Of a stretch of DNA of 13,215 nt, positions 1-8,026 are shown in pieces. Origin of the DNA: Bacillota bacterium (GTDB lineage Bacteria > Bacillota > Peptococcia > Peptococcales > Peptococcaceae); contig JAEZVS010000083.1 in NCBI GenBank assembly GCA_023443145.1, positions 1 through 13,215 of the forward strand, read 5' to 3'. Numbering within the stretch: position 1 is the first letter of the stretch; each line of letters opens with the position of its first letter. The translations under genes were made by a program, and so were the position numbers. Below the pieces are notes generated by a model that was given only the letters and a program-made list of their open reading frames with translations, was not told where the DNA came from and did not search any database.

Positions 1-416
1 GTATTGACCAATTGACCCTTTATCAAGCTGTTTCCACACCGAAGGGCGCCTTGATTGCAGTTGAAGGACCGGAGACCGAAGGCGGCACCTTGTCGTTGTT
101 CTATGACGATTTGTCTCAAAATGAACCCAAAGCGGTGATGTTTGCGGGCACGGTTAAACGCACCACTGCGGTGGCATCCGACGACACCTGGCTTTTCAGC
201 ACCGATGGCGTGCTTTATATGAGCGATACCAATCCGCGGGCCCTTCATATCCGCCATCTGAAAAGCGGCAGCGAAGGCACGGCGGTGCTGGACTTGCCTC
301 TGAACGATGCCGCCTTGAAAGTAGAAGGCGATGCCCTTCAAATCACCTGTATTGATGGCTCTGTCAAGAAATTGCCCATATCCGAATTGATTCAGAAGGC
401 AGGGCTTAAAGCGTAA
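1..416 (+). CDS. C-terminal part of an unrecognised protein (5' truncated)
   Basis: The frame is open from the window edge (first full codon at base 3) to a TAA at 414-416, so the start lies outside the window; the TTG at 12 is just an internal leucine codon. About 138 residues are visible. They alternate short hydrophobic strands with turns, for example WLFSTDGVLYMSD and DALQITCIDGSVKKL, the pattern of beta-propeller or other all-beta blades (DUF5050-like propellers look similar). There is no membrane segment in the visible part, only one cysteine and no catalytic motif that I recognise. It is followed within 25 bases by an intrinsic terminator, so it ends its transcript, and it faces the helicase gene convergently. 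The propeller idea is inference from pattern only, and a function cannot be assigned. Confidence 0.7.
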   Translation, partial: IDQLTLYQAVSTPKGALIAVEGPETEGGTLSLFYDDLSQNEPKAVMFAGTVKRTTAVASDDTWLFSTDGVLYMSDTNPRALHIRHLKSGSEGTAVLDLPLNDAALKVEGDALQITCIDGSVKKLPISELIQKAGLKA

Positions 417-440
417 TTTTTCCAGGAGTACCAGCAGTCA

Positions 441-469
441 GGTCCGGCTGTAAAGAAGCCGGACCTTTT
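441..469 (+). terminator. Intrinsic terminator of the first gene
   Basis: Perfect 9-bp inverted repeat GGTCCGGCT (441-449) and AGCCGGACC (457-465) with a 7-base loop, followed by TTTT (466-469). It lies 25 bases after the stop codon of the truncated first gene and points the same way. Confidence 0.85.
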
Positions 470-539
470 GCCGTTTCGTCGTTTTTGTATCGATATTTAT
501 GCAAACTGTTTCGGGCCGTCGGTTTTCATGAACCCATAC

Positions 540-584
540 AAACAGCCGCCTTCTCACGGCTTTTGTGAGCAAAGGCGGCTGTTT
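540..584. terminator. Long hairpin between convergent genes, probably a two-way terminator
   Basis: Outer arms of 13 bases, 540-552 and 572-584 (core ACAGCCGCC / GGCGGCTGT), are perfectly complementary. An inner 5-bp stem CTCAC (553-557) / GTGAG (565-569) continues the helix with a 2-base bulge (570-571) and a 7-base loop. The helix lies 4 bases beyond the stop codon of the minus-strand helicase gene. On the plus strand it is followed by a T-rich run (582-596), a second stop for transcripts arriving from the first gene. On the minus strand the 3' tail is only TGTTTGT, so it is weaker there. Confidence 0.8.
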
Positions 585-588
585 ATAT

Positions 589-3500
589 TTATTTTTCGTC
601 ATCGGCCAGATCAAAGAGCACGCGCAAATCGTCTTCCGAGAGGGATTTAAAAAAGTTTTGTTCGACGGTCACCAAACTGTCGGAAAGGGCGGCTTTCTTT
701 TCTTTGAGCTGAATGATTTTTTCTTCGATGGTGTCTTTGGCGATGAGGCGAATCACATGGACGGTTTGCTTTTGTCCAATGCGGTGGGTGCGGTCGGTGG
801 CCTGGTTTTCTACACTTTGATTCCACCAAGGGTCAAAGTGGATGACGGTGTCGGCCCGAGTCAGGTTCAGACCCACGCCGCCGGCTTTCAGCGAGATGAG
901 AAAAATGGGCACCTCGCCGCTTTGGAAACGACGCACCAGCTGCATGCGCTCCAAAGAGGAGGTTTTTCCGGTGAGAGTGACGTAAGATAGGCCCAACGCA
1001 TCTAAGCTACGGGCAATAAGATCCAGCATACTGGTGAATTGGCTGAACACCACCAGATGGTGACCGGCGGCAACGCGCTCTGTAATGAGCTCCCCGGCCA
1101 ATTGTAATTTGGACGACGGTTCGTGAAAGCCTTCTAAAAAGAGGGCAGGGGAGCAACAGGCTTGACGCAGACGCATGAGCAGCGCCAGAACCTGAATGCG
1201 TTTTTGATTCACGGCGGTGCCTTCTAGTGATTCCACAAAGGTTTTTTGCGAGAGAGCCAGCTGGCTTTGATAGATGCGTCGTTCTTCCGTGGTCAAATTG
1301 GCGTAGAGTGTGGTTTCAATTTTTGGCGGCAGTTCGGTGAGCACATCTTCTTTAACCCGCCGCAGAAGAAAGGGGCTCATCAGCCGTCGTAATCGGTCCA
1401 AACGGTCGCGATCATCATGGCGGCTGATGGGAATTTCAAATACATTGCGGAATGCGGTTTCTTTTAAGAGATAGCCGGGCATGCAAAAATCCATAATGGA
1501 CCAAATATCCGACAAGGCGTTTTCCATCGGGGTGCCCGATAAAGCGAATCGGTGCATGCCGTTTAATTGCTTTAGAGCGCGGGCATTTTGGGTATAGCCG
1601 TTTTTGATGTATTGCGCTTCATCGGCAATGATGGTGTCAAAGGTCATGGGCTTGTAACGTTCAATGTCGCGGCGCAACATGGCATAGCTGGTGATGAGCA
1701 CCATGCCGGCGGCCGCTTTTTCCAGAAGGGCGCGGCGTTCCGGCGCGCTGCCGCTCACAATGAGATAAGGCAGAGCGGGGGCAAAGCGGCGAATTTCTTC
1801 TTCCCAATTGTAAATGAGAGAGGTGGGCACCACCACCAAAAAGGGATGTTGCGCTCCCTGGCTGCGGCGATGCAGCAAAAAGGCGATGGTCTGAAGAGTT
1901 TTGCCCAGCCCCATATCATCGGCAAGGATGCCGCTCATGTGAAGCTCGGAGAGATTGACAAACCAATCAAAGCCTCGCTTTTGATAAGGGCGCAAGGTGG
2001 CGTTCAAACCTGCAGGCAGAGGATGAACGGCATCGGTTCCGGCAGTAAGGCGCCGGGCCAGCGTTTTCAAATCGTCGGAAAGGGCCAGATTCAGGCCCAT
2101 ATCGTCGGCCAAAAGAGAGAGATGTCCGGCCCGAAAAGCGGGCAAGGTCAATTCCTCTCGTAAGACAGCTTCGGGGCGAAGCCCCACATCTTCTAAGAGG
2201 GCATCCAGCTGGGCCACCTGAGGGGTGGCAATGGCCAAAAAATTATCCGGAGAAAGGCGCACAAACTGTTTCTTTTGACGATGAGCCTCCAATACTTCCA
2301 CCAGTTCTTCCCGAGAAAACAAGCTGTCGTCAAAAGACAGTTCAATGAGTCCGTGGGTCATGGTGGCGTGCAGCCGCGGCAAAACGGCGCGCTTCGGTTT
2401 TAAAGCCTTCAAACGTTTTTCCATGTCTATGGTGGCCAGGGCCATCATGGCAGGCAGCCCTTCATAGAGCCAGTCAAAAAGATTTTCTTCGCCGGTGAGG
2501 AGCCATTCGTCTTCATTGGGCGTAAAGTGATAGCGGCGCAGCAAATCCAAAAAGGCATTTTCCCGCTCGTCGTTGCGGAAAGGATAAGCTTCATCAGGAT
2601 GCAGCGGATTGATGCGGGTTTGGCCGTATTGAAAGATGAGGTGGCCGCGCACGGTGTTGGACGAAGGATAATCCAGCTGTAAGTGGATGTTTAAATCGGG
2701 CAGCACCAGTCGGTCGCGCAATTGCTCGCTCATACGTAGGGAAACACTTGCTTCCTGCTCTAATTTGTTAAGGGCCGCGGCCATAAAATGTTTGAGCTCG
2801 TTTTCGGTGAAGATCAGATGATCCGTATGATGGGTGTGCATCACCTGTATTAACGGCAGCACATGGGCCTGATAGCTGTTGCCGGGTCGAATGATGGCAT
2901 CTTCAGTGTACAAATAGCTGTAGCGATCTGCTGCATAGAGGGTATAACGGTCGGCTTCCATGTTGAGCTGATAACGGGCGTCGGGGCGTTCGGTGATGGC
3001 CAGGCGCACCGGAGGATCTTCCTGGCGCATGACCACCGGCCGTGTGTCGGTGGTGCTTTTCATAAGAATTTGTCCGCTGTGGCGGCAGACATGCTCAAAA
3101 AGCAAATCAAATTGGGCATCGGTCAAGGTGAGGTAGCGGCGTACGCGGCTTTCGCCGCTCCAGCCGCGCAGGTGGTGACCATAGCCCAAAAGACGCACAC
3201 TGGATGTGATGAGATCCAAATAAAACTGGCTGTCTTCATCAAAGGCCTGGCGGCAGTGGCGAAAATCCAGCCACTTGCCGTAGCGGTGTACGGCACCGGC
3301 TTCTAAGCGATTGGCAAAATCGGTGAGATTCTTTATAATGTAAGCACGTTCGTCGCCTTGAAGCTGAAAGGACAGCGTAAAGCTCCGCAAATAAGGATCG
3401 CGGTCTAAAATGGGCACCAGCCGTACCGGCGGCGCGGTATGGGGGACATAGGCCTTAAGCACTTCGGCAACCATCCGGTGGCGTTTGTCTTCTGAAAGCT

Positions 3501-3807
3501 GTACATCCGGTGTGATTTGATCCGACAGAAGGCGTAACATGGCCACCAGGTGGCAGCATAAATGCTCGCGATCGGCTTCACCGCAACTGCAGCCGGCGTC
3601 GGTCAGCTGTTGGTCTAAAAAATCGGCTTCAGGATGATGTCCCGTTAAATCGGCAGATACATGCATGTGCATCTGTCCGGCGTCGGTGTGGCTTTTTTCC
3701 ACATCCAGACGCTGCACCATACCTTTCTGATAAAGGGCCAAACCGCGCGATAAGGTGTTTTGATCCTGAACGTACCGATATATCATATTGCGAATGGACA
3801 CGGCCAT
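589..3807 (-). CDS. SWIM zinc-finger SNF2-family helicase/ATPase
   Basis: Large 1072-residue Swi2/Snf2 superfamily 2 ATPase, expected to translocate on duplex DNA and remodel protein-DNA complexes in the cytoplasm; bacterial members are linked to transcription or repair, but the exact role is unknown. Near the N-terminus is a SWIM-type zinc site, C73-x-C75 ... C84-x-H86. A long middle region (about 100-560) corresponds to the bacterial SNF2-associated region. The ATPase core follows: Walker A DDMGLGKT with K636, DEAQ box 729-732, SGTPMEN motif III, and in the second lobe LKAGGVGLNL and the arginine-finger motif DRTHRIGQ near residue 1005. All core motifs look intact. Start: the ATG at 3807 directly abuts AAAGGGGG, which is too close for ideal spacing; the GTG two codons later has 6 bases of spacing and may be the true start. 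It is transcribed alone, divergently from walJ, with an extended -10 just upstream. Confidence 0.95.
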   Translation of the reverse strand: MAVSIRNMIYRYVQDQNTLSRGLALYQKGMVQRLDVEKSHTDAGQMHMHVSADLTGHHPEADFLDQQLTDAGCSCGEADREHLCCHLVAMLRLLSDQITPDVQLSEDKRHRMVAEVLKAYVPHTAPPVRLVPILDRDPYLRSFTLSFQLQGDERAYIIKNLTDFANRLEAGAVHRYGKWLDFRHCRQAFDEDSQFYLDLITSSVRLLGYGHHLRGWSGESRVRRYLTLTDAQFDLLFEHVCRHSGQILMKSTTDTRPVVMRQEDPPVRLAITERPDARYQLNMEADRYTLYAADRYSYLYTEDAIIRPGNSYQAHVLPLIQVMHTHHTDHLIFTENELKHFMAAALNKLEQEASVSLRMSEQLRDRLVLPDLNIHLQLDYPSSNTVRGHLIFQYGQTRINPLHPDEAYPFRNDERENAFLDLLRRYHFTPNEDEWLLTGEENLFDWLYEGLPAMMALATIDMEKRLKALKPKRAVLPRLHATMTHGLIELSFDDSLFSREELVEVLEAHRQKKQFVRLSPDNFLAIATPQVAQLDALLEDVGLRPEAVLREELTLPAFRAGHLSLLADDMGLNLALSDDLKTLARRLTAGTDAVHPLPAGLNATLRPYQKRGFDWFVNLSELHMSGILADDMGLGKTLQTIAFLLHRRSQGAQHPFLVVVPTSLIYNWEEEIRRFAPALPYLIVSGSAPERRALLEKAAAGMVLITSYAMLRRDIERYKPMTFDTIIADEAQYIKNGYTQNARALKQLNGMHRFALSGTPMENALSDIWSIMDFCMPGYLLKETAFRNVFEIPISRHDDRDRLDRLRRLMSPFLLRRVKEDVLTELPPKIETTLYANLTTEERRIYQSQLALSQKTFVESLEGTAVNQKRIQVLALLMRLRQACCSPALFLEGFHEPSSKLQLAGELITERVAAGHHLVVFSQFTSMLDLIARSLDALGLSYVTLTGKTSSLERMQLVRRFQSGEVPIFLISLKAGGVGLNLTRADTVIHFDPWWNQSVENQATDRTHRIGQKQTVHVIRLIAKDTIEEKIIQLKEKKAALSDSLVTVEQNFFKSLSEDDLRVLFDLADDEK

Positions 3808-3833
3808 CCCCCTTTCTGTTTGCGTATTTGTTC

Positions 3834-3842
3834 ATTATAACA
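3834..3842 (-). promoter_or_regulatory. Extended -10 promoter of the helicase gene
   Basis: Read on the minus strand this is TGTTATAAT, that is, a perfect TATAAT preceded by the TGn extension. It ends 26 bases before the helicase ATG and leaves a leader of roughly 20 bases carrying the AAAGGGGG ribosome site. No good -35 box is visible at 17 bases, which is common for extended -10 promoters. Confidence 0.6.
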
Positions 3843-3938
3843 TAAAAGGCAGAAAAAAGAGCGATGGTCTTGATATTTTCTTTACGATTCCTTTATAAGA
3901 TAGTCACTTTTTCTCATCATTTTTACGTTTTTAGCGAG

Positions 3939-3944
3939 TATAAT
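3939..3944 (+). promoter_or_regulatory. -10 box (TATAAT) before walJ
   Basis: A perfect TATAAT lies 17 bases before the walJ start codon in the 154-base divergent region. No convincing -35 hexamer is present at 16-18 bases. A start site 7 bases downstream would put the first transcribed base at the GGAGG ribosome site (3951-3955), giving an unusually short leader of about 10 bases. A more upstream promoter is possible. Confidence 0.4.
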
Positions 3945-3961
3945 AAAGCAGGAGGACAGGG

Positions 3962-4765
3962 ATGTTGTTTTTAACCATTGCTTCGTCCAGTAAAGGCAAT
4001 GCCGCACTGGTGGTGGGGCGTACATCATGTTTGTTGATTGATGCAGGTGTATCGCTGCGCAGCATTCAAGGCGCCTTGACACATCTGCCGCGGCTTGTGC
4101 CCTTGGCAGGCGTGTTGGTTAGCCATGAACATACAGATCATATGCGTGGGTTGGGTCCGTTGCTGCGCAAAATGAAGGTGCCGTGTTTTTCCTCGGAAGG
4201 GACACGCCAAGTGCTCACGGACGGCCGCTTGGGCGCAGTGGATAGAGAACGTTTCGAAATTTTGCCGGAAAATGGACGGCAAATCGGTGAATTTCATATC
4301 ACCCCGCTGGCCCTTTCCCACGATGCTCTTGAACCCACCGGTTTTGTGGTTTCCGATGGCCGGCAGCAGTTGGTGACCCTTACGGACACGGGTATGGTGA
4401 CCGACGTGATGAAAGAAGCGCTTTTTCAAAGCCACTTCATTTTTATGGAAGCCAACCATGACCCGGATATGCTGGCCCGCGGTCCATATCCATCGCATAT
4501 CAAGCGGCGCATACTGGGCGATAAAGGTCATTTGTCCAATCAGACAACGGCAGAGGTGTTGCAACAGGTCATCGGTCCTCGACAACAGCAAATTGTGTTG
4601 GCTCACTTAAGTGAAACCAATAACCACCCGGAATTGGCTTTGAACACCATACTTAATATAATTGGTCATGTGGATATACCTATTTCGGTGGCCCGGCCCC
4701 AAAGCCCCTGTTTGTTTGCTTTGGGTGAAGAAGATGCTGCTTTTTCTGATATCGGTACAAATTAG
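3962..4765 (+). CDS. walJ: WalJ/YycJ-like metallo-beta-lactamase-fold hydrolase
   Basis: A 267-residue metallo-beta-lactamase-fold protein of the YycJ/WalJ (VicX) family, at its usual length. The signature HxHxDH is present as H55-E-H57-T-D59-H60. Further likely metal ligands are D142 (LTDTG), the E163-A-N-H166-D167 segment, H190 (GHLSNQ) and H215 (AHLSETNN). The N-terminal LTIASSSKGNAALV strand-turn is also typical. Family members are two-metal, probably nucleic-acid-cleaving enzymes; in Bacillus and Streptococcus the gene closes the walRK cell-wall regulation operon and affects replication/division coordination. There is no signal peptide, so it should be cytoplasmic. The ATG has a strong GGAGG 6 bases upstream. 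The htrA-like gene follows after 30 bases, almost certainly on the same transcript, matching the known walJ-htrA order although walRKHI are absent here. The family call is firm; the cellular role is by analogy. Confidence 0.92.
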   Translation: MLFLTIASSSKGNAALVVGRTSCLLIDAGVSLRSIQGALTHLPRLVPLAGVLVSHEHTDHMRGLGPLLRKMKVPCFSSEGTRQVLTDGRLGAVDRERFEILPENGRQIGEFHITPLALSHDALEPTGFVVSDGRQQLVTLTDTGMVTDVMKEALFQSHFIFMEANHDPDMLARGPYPSHIKRRILGDKGHLSNQTTAEVLQQVIGPRQQQIVLAHLSETNNHPELALNTILNIIGHVDIPISVARPQSPCLFALGEEDAAFSDIGTN

Positions 4766-4795
4766 TGTCTGTTTTATTTGAAGGAGTGAATTGTT

Positions 4796-6076
4796 TTGAA
4801 TAAGGATGCCAACCAGAATTCTCATTCAGAGCCCGATACTCGGTCTCCGGCCGGTCAATCTTCCGGAACCGCACCTGTTTTTCGCGGTTCGGTGACGGTG
4901 CACCATGATCAGGGAGAAAAAAGCTATGTACGGGTGCACAAACCTAAGCAGGCAAAACGAGAGCGGCGCAGTTTTGGGCTGATTCTCGTTGCGGTGGCGC
5001 TTATGGCAGCCATGATTGGCGGGGGTGTGGGTGCAGGTATCGCCTCCTTCTATTTGCTGCCTAAGGGTTCAAGTCAAACCGCCAATCAGCCCGTTCAAGT
5101 GGTGCACCAAAACGATAAAACCGGCAATTACCTTATTTCCGATATTGCGAAGATGGTGGTGCCGACCGTGGTGGGTATCACCAATTACGGACAAACCGCC
5201 GGTATTTTCGGTCAATCGGGCATTGCCAAGCAAGCGTCCGGCAGCGGTGTCATTATTCGCAGCGACGGCACCATTGTGACCAACTTTCACGTGATTGCAG
5301 GGGCCAGTAAGATGGATGTGACGTTGGCTGACGGCAAAACCTACCCTGCGGCCGTAGTGGGCTATGACAAATCGGCAGATTTGGCGGTTTTAAAAATTGA
5401 GATCAAAGGGAAAGAATTTCCCGCCATTAAAGTGGGAGACTCCGACAAGCTGCAAGTCGGTGATTTGGCGGTGGCCGTGGGCAATCCTCTGGGCGAGACC
5501 TTTTCTCAAACCGTCACCGACGGCATCATCAGCGGCATCAACCGCAAATTGGAAATGGACAACAACGAGTATACCTTGATACAAACCAATTGCGCCATCA
5601 ACTCAGGCAACAGCGGCGGCGCGCTTGTGAACGGCAAGGGCGAGCTTGTGGGCATCAACAGCGTGAAGATTCAGGCCCAAGGGGTGGAAGGTTTGGGCTT
5701 TGCCATTCCCATCAACAGCGTCATGAAAATTGCGGATCGCATCGAAAAAAACGGCACGCAAGAAAAACCTTTCATCGGTATTTCAGGCTACAGCCTAAAT
5801 GATGACCTGGCCCAACAGCTTCACATCAATCAAACCAGCGGACTTTTGGTGATGCAGATTGTTGAAGGGGGCCCGGCCGATCAGGCAGGCATTCTCCCGG
5901 GGGACATCATTATTGCTGCTGATGGCAAAGACGTGAAGAACTTTGACGACATGCAGACCGTATTGAAGAACAAAAAAGTGGGTGAAAAAATAAACGTGGT
6001 GATTATCCGGGAACAGGAAAAACGAAATGCTCAGCTGATTTTGGGTGAAAACACCAATACAGCGGTGCCTCGCTGA
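4796..6076 (+). CDS. htrA: Membrane-anchored HtrA/DegP-like serine protease with PDZ domain
   Basis: A 426-residue trypsin-like protease of the HtrA/DegP family that would degrade or handle misfolded proteins outside the membrane. Order: a hydrophilic, probably disordered cytoplasmic tail (1-58, ending in a basic KQAKRERR stretch), one membrane helix (about 61-88), the protease domain with catalytic triad H165 (TNFHV), D195 (SADLAVLKI) and S273 in GNSGG, and a single PDZ domain (about 330-420; GLLVMQIVEGGPADQAG, then PGDIIIAADG). All triad residues are present, so it should be active. The start is a TTG at 4796, set by an AAGGAGTG ribosome site at 4781-4788; no ATG fits. It lies 30 bases after walJ and ends at a strong terminator. 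The walJ-htrA pairing is the same as the tail of wal operons, suggesting an envelope-stress role (inference). Confidence 0.95.
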   Translation: MNKDANQNSHSEPDTRSPAGQSSGTAPVFRGSVTVHHDQGEKSYVRVHKPKQAKRERRSFGLILVAVALMAAMIGGGVGAGIASFYLLPKGSSQTANQPVQVVHQNDKTGNYLISDIAKMVVPTVVGITNYGQTAGIFGQSGIAKQASGSGVIIRSDGTIVTNFHVIAGASKMDVTLADGKTYPAAVVGYDKSADLAVLKIEIKGKEFPAIKVGDSDKLQVGDLAVAVGNPLGETFSQTVTDGIISGINRKLEMDNNEYTLIQTNCAINSGNSGGALVNGKGELVGINSVKIQAQGVEGLGFAIPINSVMKIADRIEKNGTQEKPFIGISGYSLNDDLAQQLHINQTSGLLVMQIVEGGPADQAGILPGDIIIAADGKDVKNFDDMQTVLKNKKVGEKINVVIIREQEKRNAQLILGENTNTAVPR

Positions 6077-6080
6077 TAAT

Positions 6081-6123
6081 AGCACCTGATGACAAACCAT
6101 ATGCCTGTCATCAGGTGCTTTTT
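6081..6123 (+). terminator. Strong intrinsic terminator after htrA
   Basis: A perfect 14-bp inverted repeat, AGCACCTGATGACA (6081-6094) and its complement (6106-6119), with an 11-base loop, runs straight into TTTTT (6119-6123). It begins 4 bases after the htrA stop codon. It separates the walJ-htrA unit from the heme operon and also argues against the longer upstream start (6115) for the next reading frame, which would lie inside it. Confidence 0.95.
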
Positions 6124-6222
6124 ATTGCAGAAGTTGTTGAAAATGGTTTAAAATGGTGGTTGCAAGGTTATTTTAAATTGAACGACGTTGGTTATATTTG
6201 TGACAGACGGGAGGACCTGTTC

Positions 6223-6801
6223 ATGATATTGTTGTATCAATTGCCGGAGGGACCGAAGGCAGCGGTGGTGCCGGCTTTTTTAGAGCGCATCGGGAAACAG
6301 TTTGTGCAAGTGGATGAATCTGCTGCAAGCCTATCACCACGAGATGCCTTCGCCGGCCGGGCAAAGGGCTCATCGGTCAATGCCTCCGGCAATTCAGCCA
6401 TCTTCTTTTCACCGGACGAACAGGAAGACGATGCGCGCCACATCTTAGAGCTATTAAGCCAGGCAGGCATCCGCTTTCGTCATCAGGTGCTTTTAACGGA
6501 AGACCTCATGGAACGGCCCTTAAAAGACATTATTCAGGAACAGCTGGATCATCAAATTTTTCTTAAGAAGCTGCGTCATCTGCAAGAAATGATTGACGGC
6601 TGCGGCCAACTGCGGGAAGAAGATTATGATCCCGATCGGTGGAGTGAAATGAAATTTGCCATTGCCGATGCCAACGACTGCCTGGATGCCCTGGTGGGCG
6701 AAGATGAAGACCAGGCGGCCCAAGCCCGGGACGCGTTGGAGGCGCGTACGGAGGCTTTAAAAAAACACATGGAACGATTGCTAACCTACAAACCGTCTTA
6801 A
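6223..6801 (+). CDS. Small DUF3783-like protein leading the heme operon
   Basis: A 192-residue soluble protein of unknown function. The frame is open from 6115, but the ATG at 6223 has GGGAGG 8 bases upstream and clears the terminator, so I take it as the start. Residues 1-20 (MILLYQLPEGP...) and 58-117, including VLLTEDLMERPLKDII then EQLDHQIFLKK, match my memory of DUF3783, a small uncharacterised Firmicutes domain; residues 35-57 look like a loop insertion. The C-terminal part (about 134-183, EDYDPDRW...FAIADAND...ALEARTEALKK) is helical and resembles a FIVAR-type three-helix repeat. There is no signal peptide, membrane helix or CxxC motif. It lies 22 bases before the nirJ1 gene, so it is probably co-transcribed with heme synthesis, which suggests but does not show a link to that pathway. 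Both domain names are from memory of patterns. Confidence 0.75.
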   Translation: MILLYQLPEGPKAAVVPAFLERIGKQFVQVDESAASLSPRDAFAGRAKGSSVNASGNSAIFFSPDEQEDDARHILELLSQAGIRFRHQVLLTEDLMERPLKDIIQEQLDHQIFLKKLRHLQEMIDGCGQLREEDYDPDRWSEMKFAIADANDCLDALVGEDEDQAAQARDALEARTEALKKHMERLLTYKPS

Positions 6802-6823
6802 CCCATAGAGAGGACAGGAGGAT

Positions 6824-8026
6824 ATGTTAAGTTTAACCCGATTGCTGACCGGCGATCATTATTATGGCGACAGCCTTCGTTATACGGAAAAAAGCAAAAA
6901 TCAGAAACACGGCGTCAGTGAAGGACGCGGGCCTGTGGTGGCTTGGAACTATACCCGCACCTGTAATTTGAAATGTCGGCATTGTTACGCCCAGAGCGAG
7001 GCAAAAATTTACCCCGGAGAGCTTTCCACCGATGAGGCCAAAGCGTTTATTGACGATTTGGCCGCGTTTAAGGTGCCTGTCATTCTCTTTTCCGGCGGCG
7101 AGCCTCTCATTCGCCCCGATTTCTTTGAACTGGCGGCCTATGCCCGCGACAAAGGCATTCGCGCCACCCTTTCCACCAACGGCACCCTCATCACGCCGGA
7201 AGTGGCTCGAAAAATCAAAGATCACGGCATTGGCTATGTGGGTATTTCCATTGACGGCCTGCGGGAAGTGAACGACCGTTTCCGCGGTGTGGAAGGGGCT
7301 TTCGATCAGGCTATGGAAGGTATTCGCAATTGCCGTGCCGTGGACCAGCGGGTGGGCCTGCGCTTCACCATCAACCGCACCAATTATCAAGATATCGGCG
7401 CGGTTTTCGACCTTATGGAAGAGGAAGACATCGACCGTATCTGTTTTTATCATTTGGTCTATTCCGGCCGTGGGGAAGAGATTATGGCCGATGACCTGAG
7501 CCATGAAGAGACCCGTGCGGTGGTGGATCAAATTGCCGAAAAAGTGCTGGATTTTGATCGACGCGGCCTCAAAAAAGAAGTGCTTCTGGTGGACAACCAT
7601 GCCGACGGGCCCTATCTCTATTTGAAATACAAAGATAAGGATCCCGAACGGGCCAAGACCATTTGGCATCTCCTTTCTATTAACGGCGGCAACCGCAGCG
7701 GCATCGCCTTTGCGGAAGTGGACAATTTGGGCAATGTCCATCCCGATCAATTTACGCAGCACCACAACTTGGGCAATGTGAAGGAACGGTCCTTTAAAGA
7801 CATTTGGACGGATATGTCCAATCCTCTCTTGGCAGGGCTGAAAGACCGCAAGGCTCTTTTATCCGAAACGTGCCGGCGCTGCAACTGGCTTTCCATCTGC
7901 AACGGCAATTTCCGCGCCCGGGGCGAAGCGGTGACAGGCGATTTCTGGGGCTTTGACCCGGCTTGTTACCTGACCGACGAAGAACGCGCCCGTCCCAATC
8001 CCGATCAGGAAGAGGTGGGCTCATGA
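6824..8026 (+). CDS. nirJ1: Radical SAM protein NirJ1, AhbC-type (didecarboxysiroheme deacetylase)
   Basis: A 400-residue radical SAM enzyme. The cluster motif CxxxCxxC is C47-NLK-C51-RH-C54-Y, after the AWNYTRTCNLKC context typical of NirJ/Ahb proteins; FSGGEPLIRPD is the SAM-binding GGE motif. A C-terminal SPASM-like region holds C350, C353, C359 and C381, likely ligands of an auxiliary 4Fe-4S cluster, preceded by the NVHPDQF motif usual for this branch. The N-terminus (MLSLTRLL...YGDSLRYT) resembles NirJ1 and AhbC proteins. AhbC removes two acetate side chains from 12,18-didecarboxysiroheme, giving Fe-coproporphyrin III; I infer the same reaction here because the siroheme decarboxylase genes follow. 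AGGAGG lies only 2 bases before the ATG, closer than usual, but the N-terminal similarity supports this start. The stop overlaps the next start by 4 bases (ATGA). The NirJ1 call is firm, the exact reaction less so. Confidence 0.93.
   Translation: MLSLTRLLTGDHYYGDSLRYTEKSKNQKHGVSEGRGPVVAWNYTRTCNLKCRHCYAQSEAKIYPGELSTDEAKAFIDDLAAFKVPVILFSGGEPLIRPDFFELAAYARDKGIRATLSTNGTLITPEVARKIKDHGIGYVGISIDGLREVNDRFRGVEGAFDQAMEGIRNCRAVDQRVGLRFTINRTNYQDIGAVFDLMEEEDIDRICFYHLVYSGRGEEIMADDLSHEETRAVVDQIAEKVLDFDRRGLKKEVLLVDNHADGPYLYLKYKDKDPERAKTIWHLLSINGGNRSGIAFAEVDNLGNVHPDQFTQHHNLGNVKERSFKDIWTDMSNPLLAGLKDRKALLSETCRRCNWLSICNGNFRARGEAVTGDFWGFDPACYLTDEERARPNPDQEEVGS

Noticed and set aside
1588..2163. 191-codon plus-strand frame inside the helicase gene
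   Set aside because: It lies opposite the ATPase core motifs of the helicase. No ribosome site and no domain; a shadow frame.
6115..6222. Upstream extension of the small leading gene to an ATG at 6115
   Set aside because: It would start inside the htrA terminator and has no ribosome site. The ATG at 6223 has GGGAGG at proper spacing.
6124..6222. Sigma-70 promoter for the heme operon
   Set aside because: TTGAAA (6137), TTGCAA (6160) and TATATT (6193) occur, but no pair has 16-18 base spacing. A promoter must be near, but I cannot place it.
6833..7765. 310-codon open frame on the minus strand opposite nirJ1
   Set aside because: It is a mirror of the third-position bias of nirJ1, whose radical SAM motifs are unmistakable. 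Its translation has no recognisable domain and it has no ribosome site.
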